From Candidatus Binatia bacterium (GTDB lineage: Bacteria > Desulfobacterota_B > Binatia > UBA9968), in NCBI GenBank assembly GCA_025922795.1, contig JAICHC010000219.1:1-5642 (forward strand): 5,642 nt of DNA, written 5' to 3'. Shown here piece by piece: positions 5,178-5,642 of the stretch; the first letter of the stretch is position 1, and each line of letters begins with the position of its first letter. Below the pieces are notes generated by a model that saw only the letters and a program-made list of their open reading frames with translations, was not told the origin of the DNA and did no database searches. A program made the position numbers and the translations under genes.

Positions 5178-5642
5178 ATGGATCGCTCGCGCCGGACATT
5201 TATCAAATCAGCCGGAGTCGGATTCCTGGCTCTCGGACTGCCTCCACCGTTTCTCGTGCGCGCGGCTGCGCAACAGAGCAGTCGAAGCAAAGTCTTGGTG
5301 GTAATTTTCCAGCGCGGCGGCATGGACGGTCTCAACGTCGTGATCCCGTTCAAGGACCCCGCCTACTATGCGCTCAGGCCGAGCATTGCCGTCGCCGAGC
5401 CCGCCGCGGGCGAGGAAGGCGCGATCGATCTCGACGGTTTTTACGCTCTCCATCCCGCGCTGTCGCCGCTGAAAAAGATTTATGACCAAGGACAGCTCGC
5501 GATCGTTCACGCAGCCGGTTCGCCGGACAACACGCGCTCTCATTTCGACGCCCAGGATTGTATGGAGCTCGGCACGCCGGGAATCAGGAGCACTCCCGAC
5601 GGTTGGCTCAATCGATTTCTAACTCAAAGAGAGCGCGGCGAC
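5178..5642 (+). CDS. DUF1501 domain protein with Tat signal (3' end beyond window)
   Basis: 155 residues are visible and the frame is open to the right edge; the family is usually about 400 residues, so over half is missing. A twin-arginine signal SRRTFIK (4-10) precedes the hydrophobic stretch AGVGFLALGLPPPFLV, with likely cleavage after VRAAA at about residue 31. The mature part starts with the family hallmark KVLVVIFQRGGMDGLNVVIP (38-57). YALRPSIAV, then DLDGFYALHPALSPLKKIY (84-102), GQLAIVHAAGSPDNTRSHFD (105-124) and MELGTP follow. DUF1501 proteins are related to the alkaline phosphatase/sulfatase superfamily. The G-G-M-D-G, H112 and R120-S-H122-F-D124 motifs fit a metal-dependent hydrolase fold, but no substrate is known. 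The Shine-Dalgarno GGAGG (5168-5172) lies 5 nt before the ATG and overlaps the upstream stop. It should be exported folded to the periplasm. Confidence 0.92.
   Translation, partial: MDRSRRTFIKSAGVGFLALGLPPPFLVRAAAQQSSRSKVLVVIFQRGGMDGLNVVIPFKDPAYYALRPSIAVAEPAAGEEGAIDLDGFYALHPALSPLKKIYDQGQLAIVHAAGSPDNTRSHFDAQDCMELGTPGIRSTPDGWLNRFLTQRERGD

Noticed and set aside
5208..5543. Minus-strand open frame opposite DUF1501
   Set aside because: Shadow of a strongly conserved coding region, with no features of its own.

Overview
The window looks like a chromosomal segment from a GC-rich, diderm (Gram-negative) bacterium. The evidence is an outer-membrane beta-barrel gene, a Tat signal peptide, an anti-sigma factor with one membrane span, and a DUF1800/DUF1501 pair. 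The style (ECF sigma factor, DUF3106, DUF1800 and DUF1501 together; TTG and GTG starts) fits the deltaproteobacteria-like, NC10/Rokubacteria or Acidobacteria-type soil and groundwater lineages. The sequence alone does not fix the taxon. I see no rRNA, tRNA, CRISPR array, insertion sequence or other sign of mobility.

Layout: two divergent transcription units are separated by a gene-free spacer of about 350 bp. The leftward unit (minus strand, 1540 to 1) encodes an 85-residue exported protein of unknown function with a Cys-x-Cys motif. After a 91-nt gap comes a large outer-membrane barrel with an N-terminal coiled coil, cut by the left edge. A good sigma70-type promoter (TTGACA, 17-nt spacer, TATCAG) lies directly upstream of the small gene.

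The rightward unit (plus strand, 1894 to the right edge) has five tightly packed genes: an ECF sigma factor, its zinc-finger anti-sigma factor, a secreted DUF3106 protein made of 18-residue charged repeats, a full-length DUF1800 protein, and a DUF1501 protein with a Tat signal that runs off the right edge. Gaps are 8, 46, 3 and 2 nt, so co-transcription is very likely. The spacer upstream holds a candidate ECF-type promoter that overlaps a large interrupted inverted repeat.

How it may work together (inference): the anti-sigma factor holds the sigma factor at the inner membrane and an envelope signal releases it. The sigma factor would then transcribe its own operon, raising the periplasmic DUF3106 protein and the DUF1800/DUF1501 pair. 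The role of DUF1800/DUF1501 is not established. DUF1501 is related to the alkaline phosphatase/sulfatase superfamily and is exported folded by Tat, whereas DUF1800 here has no visible export signal. The linked sigma/anti-sigma/DUF3106/DUF1800/DUF1501 unit is the best candidate here for an undescribed envelope system, although its separate families are already known.
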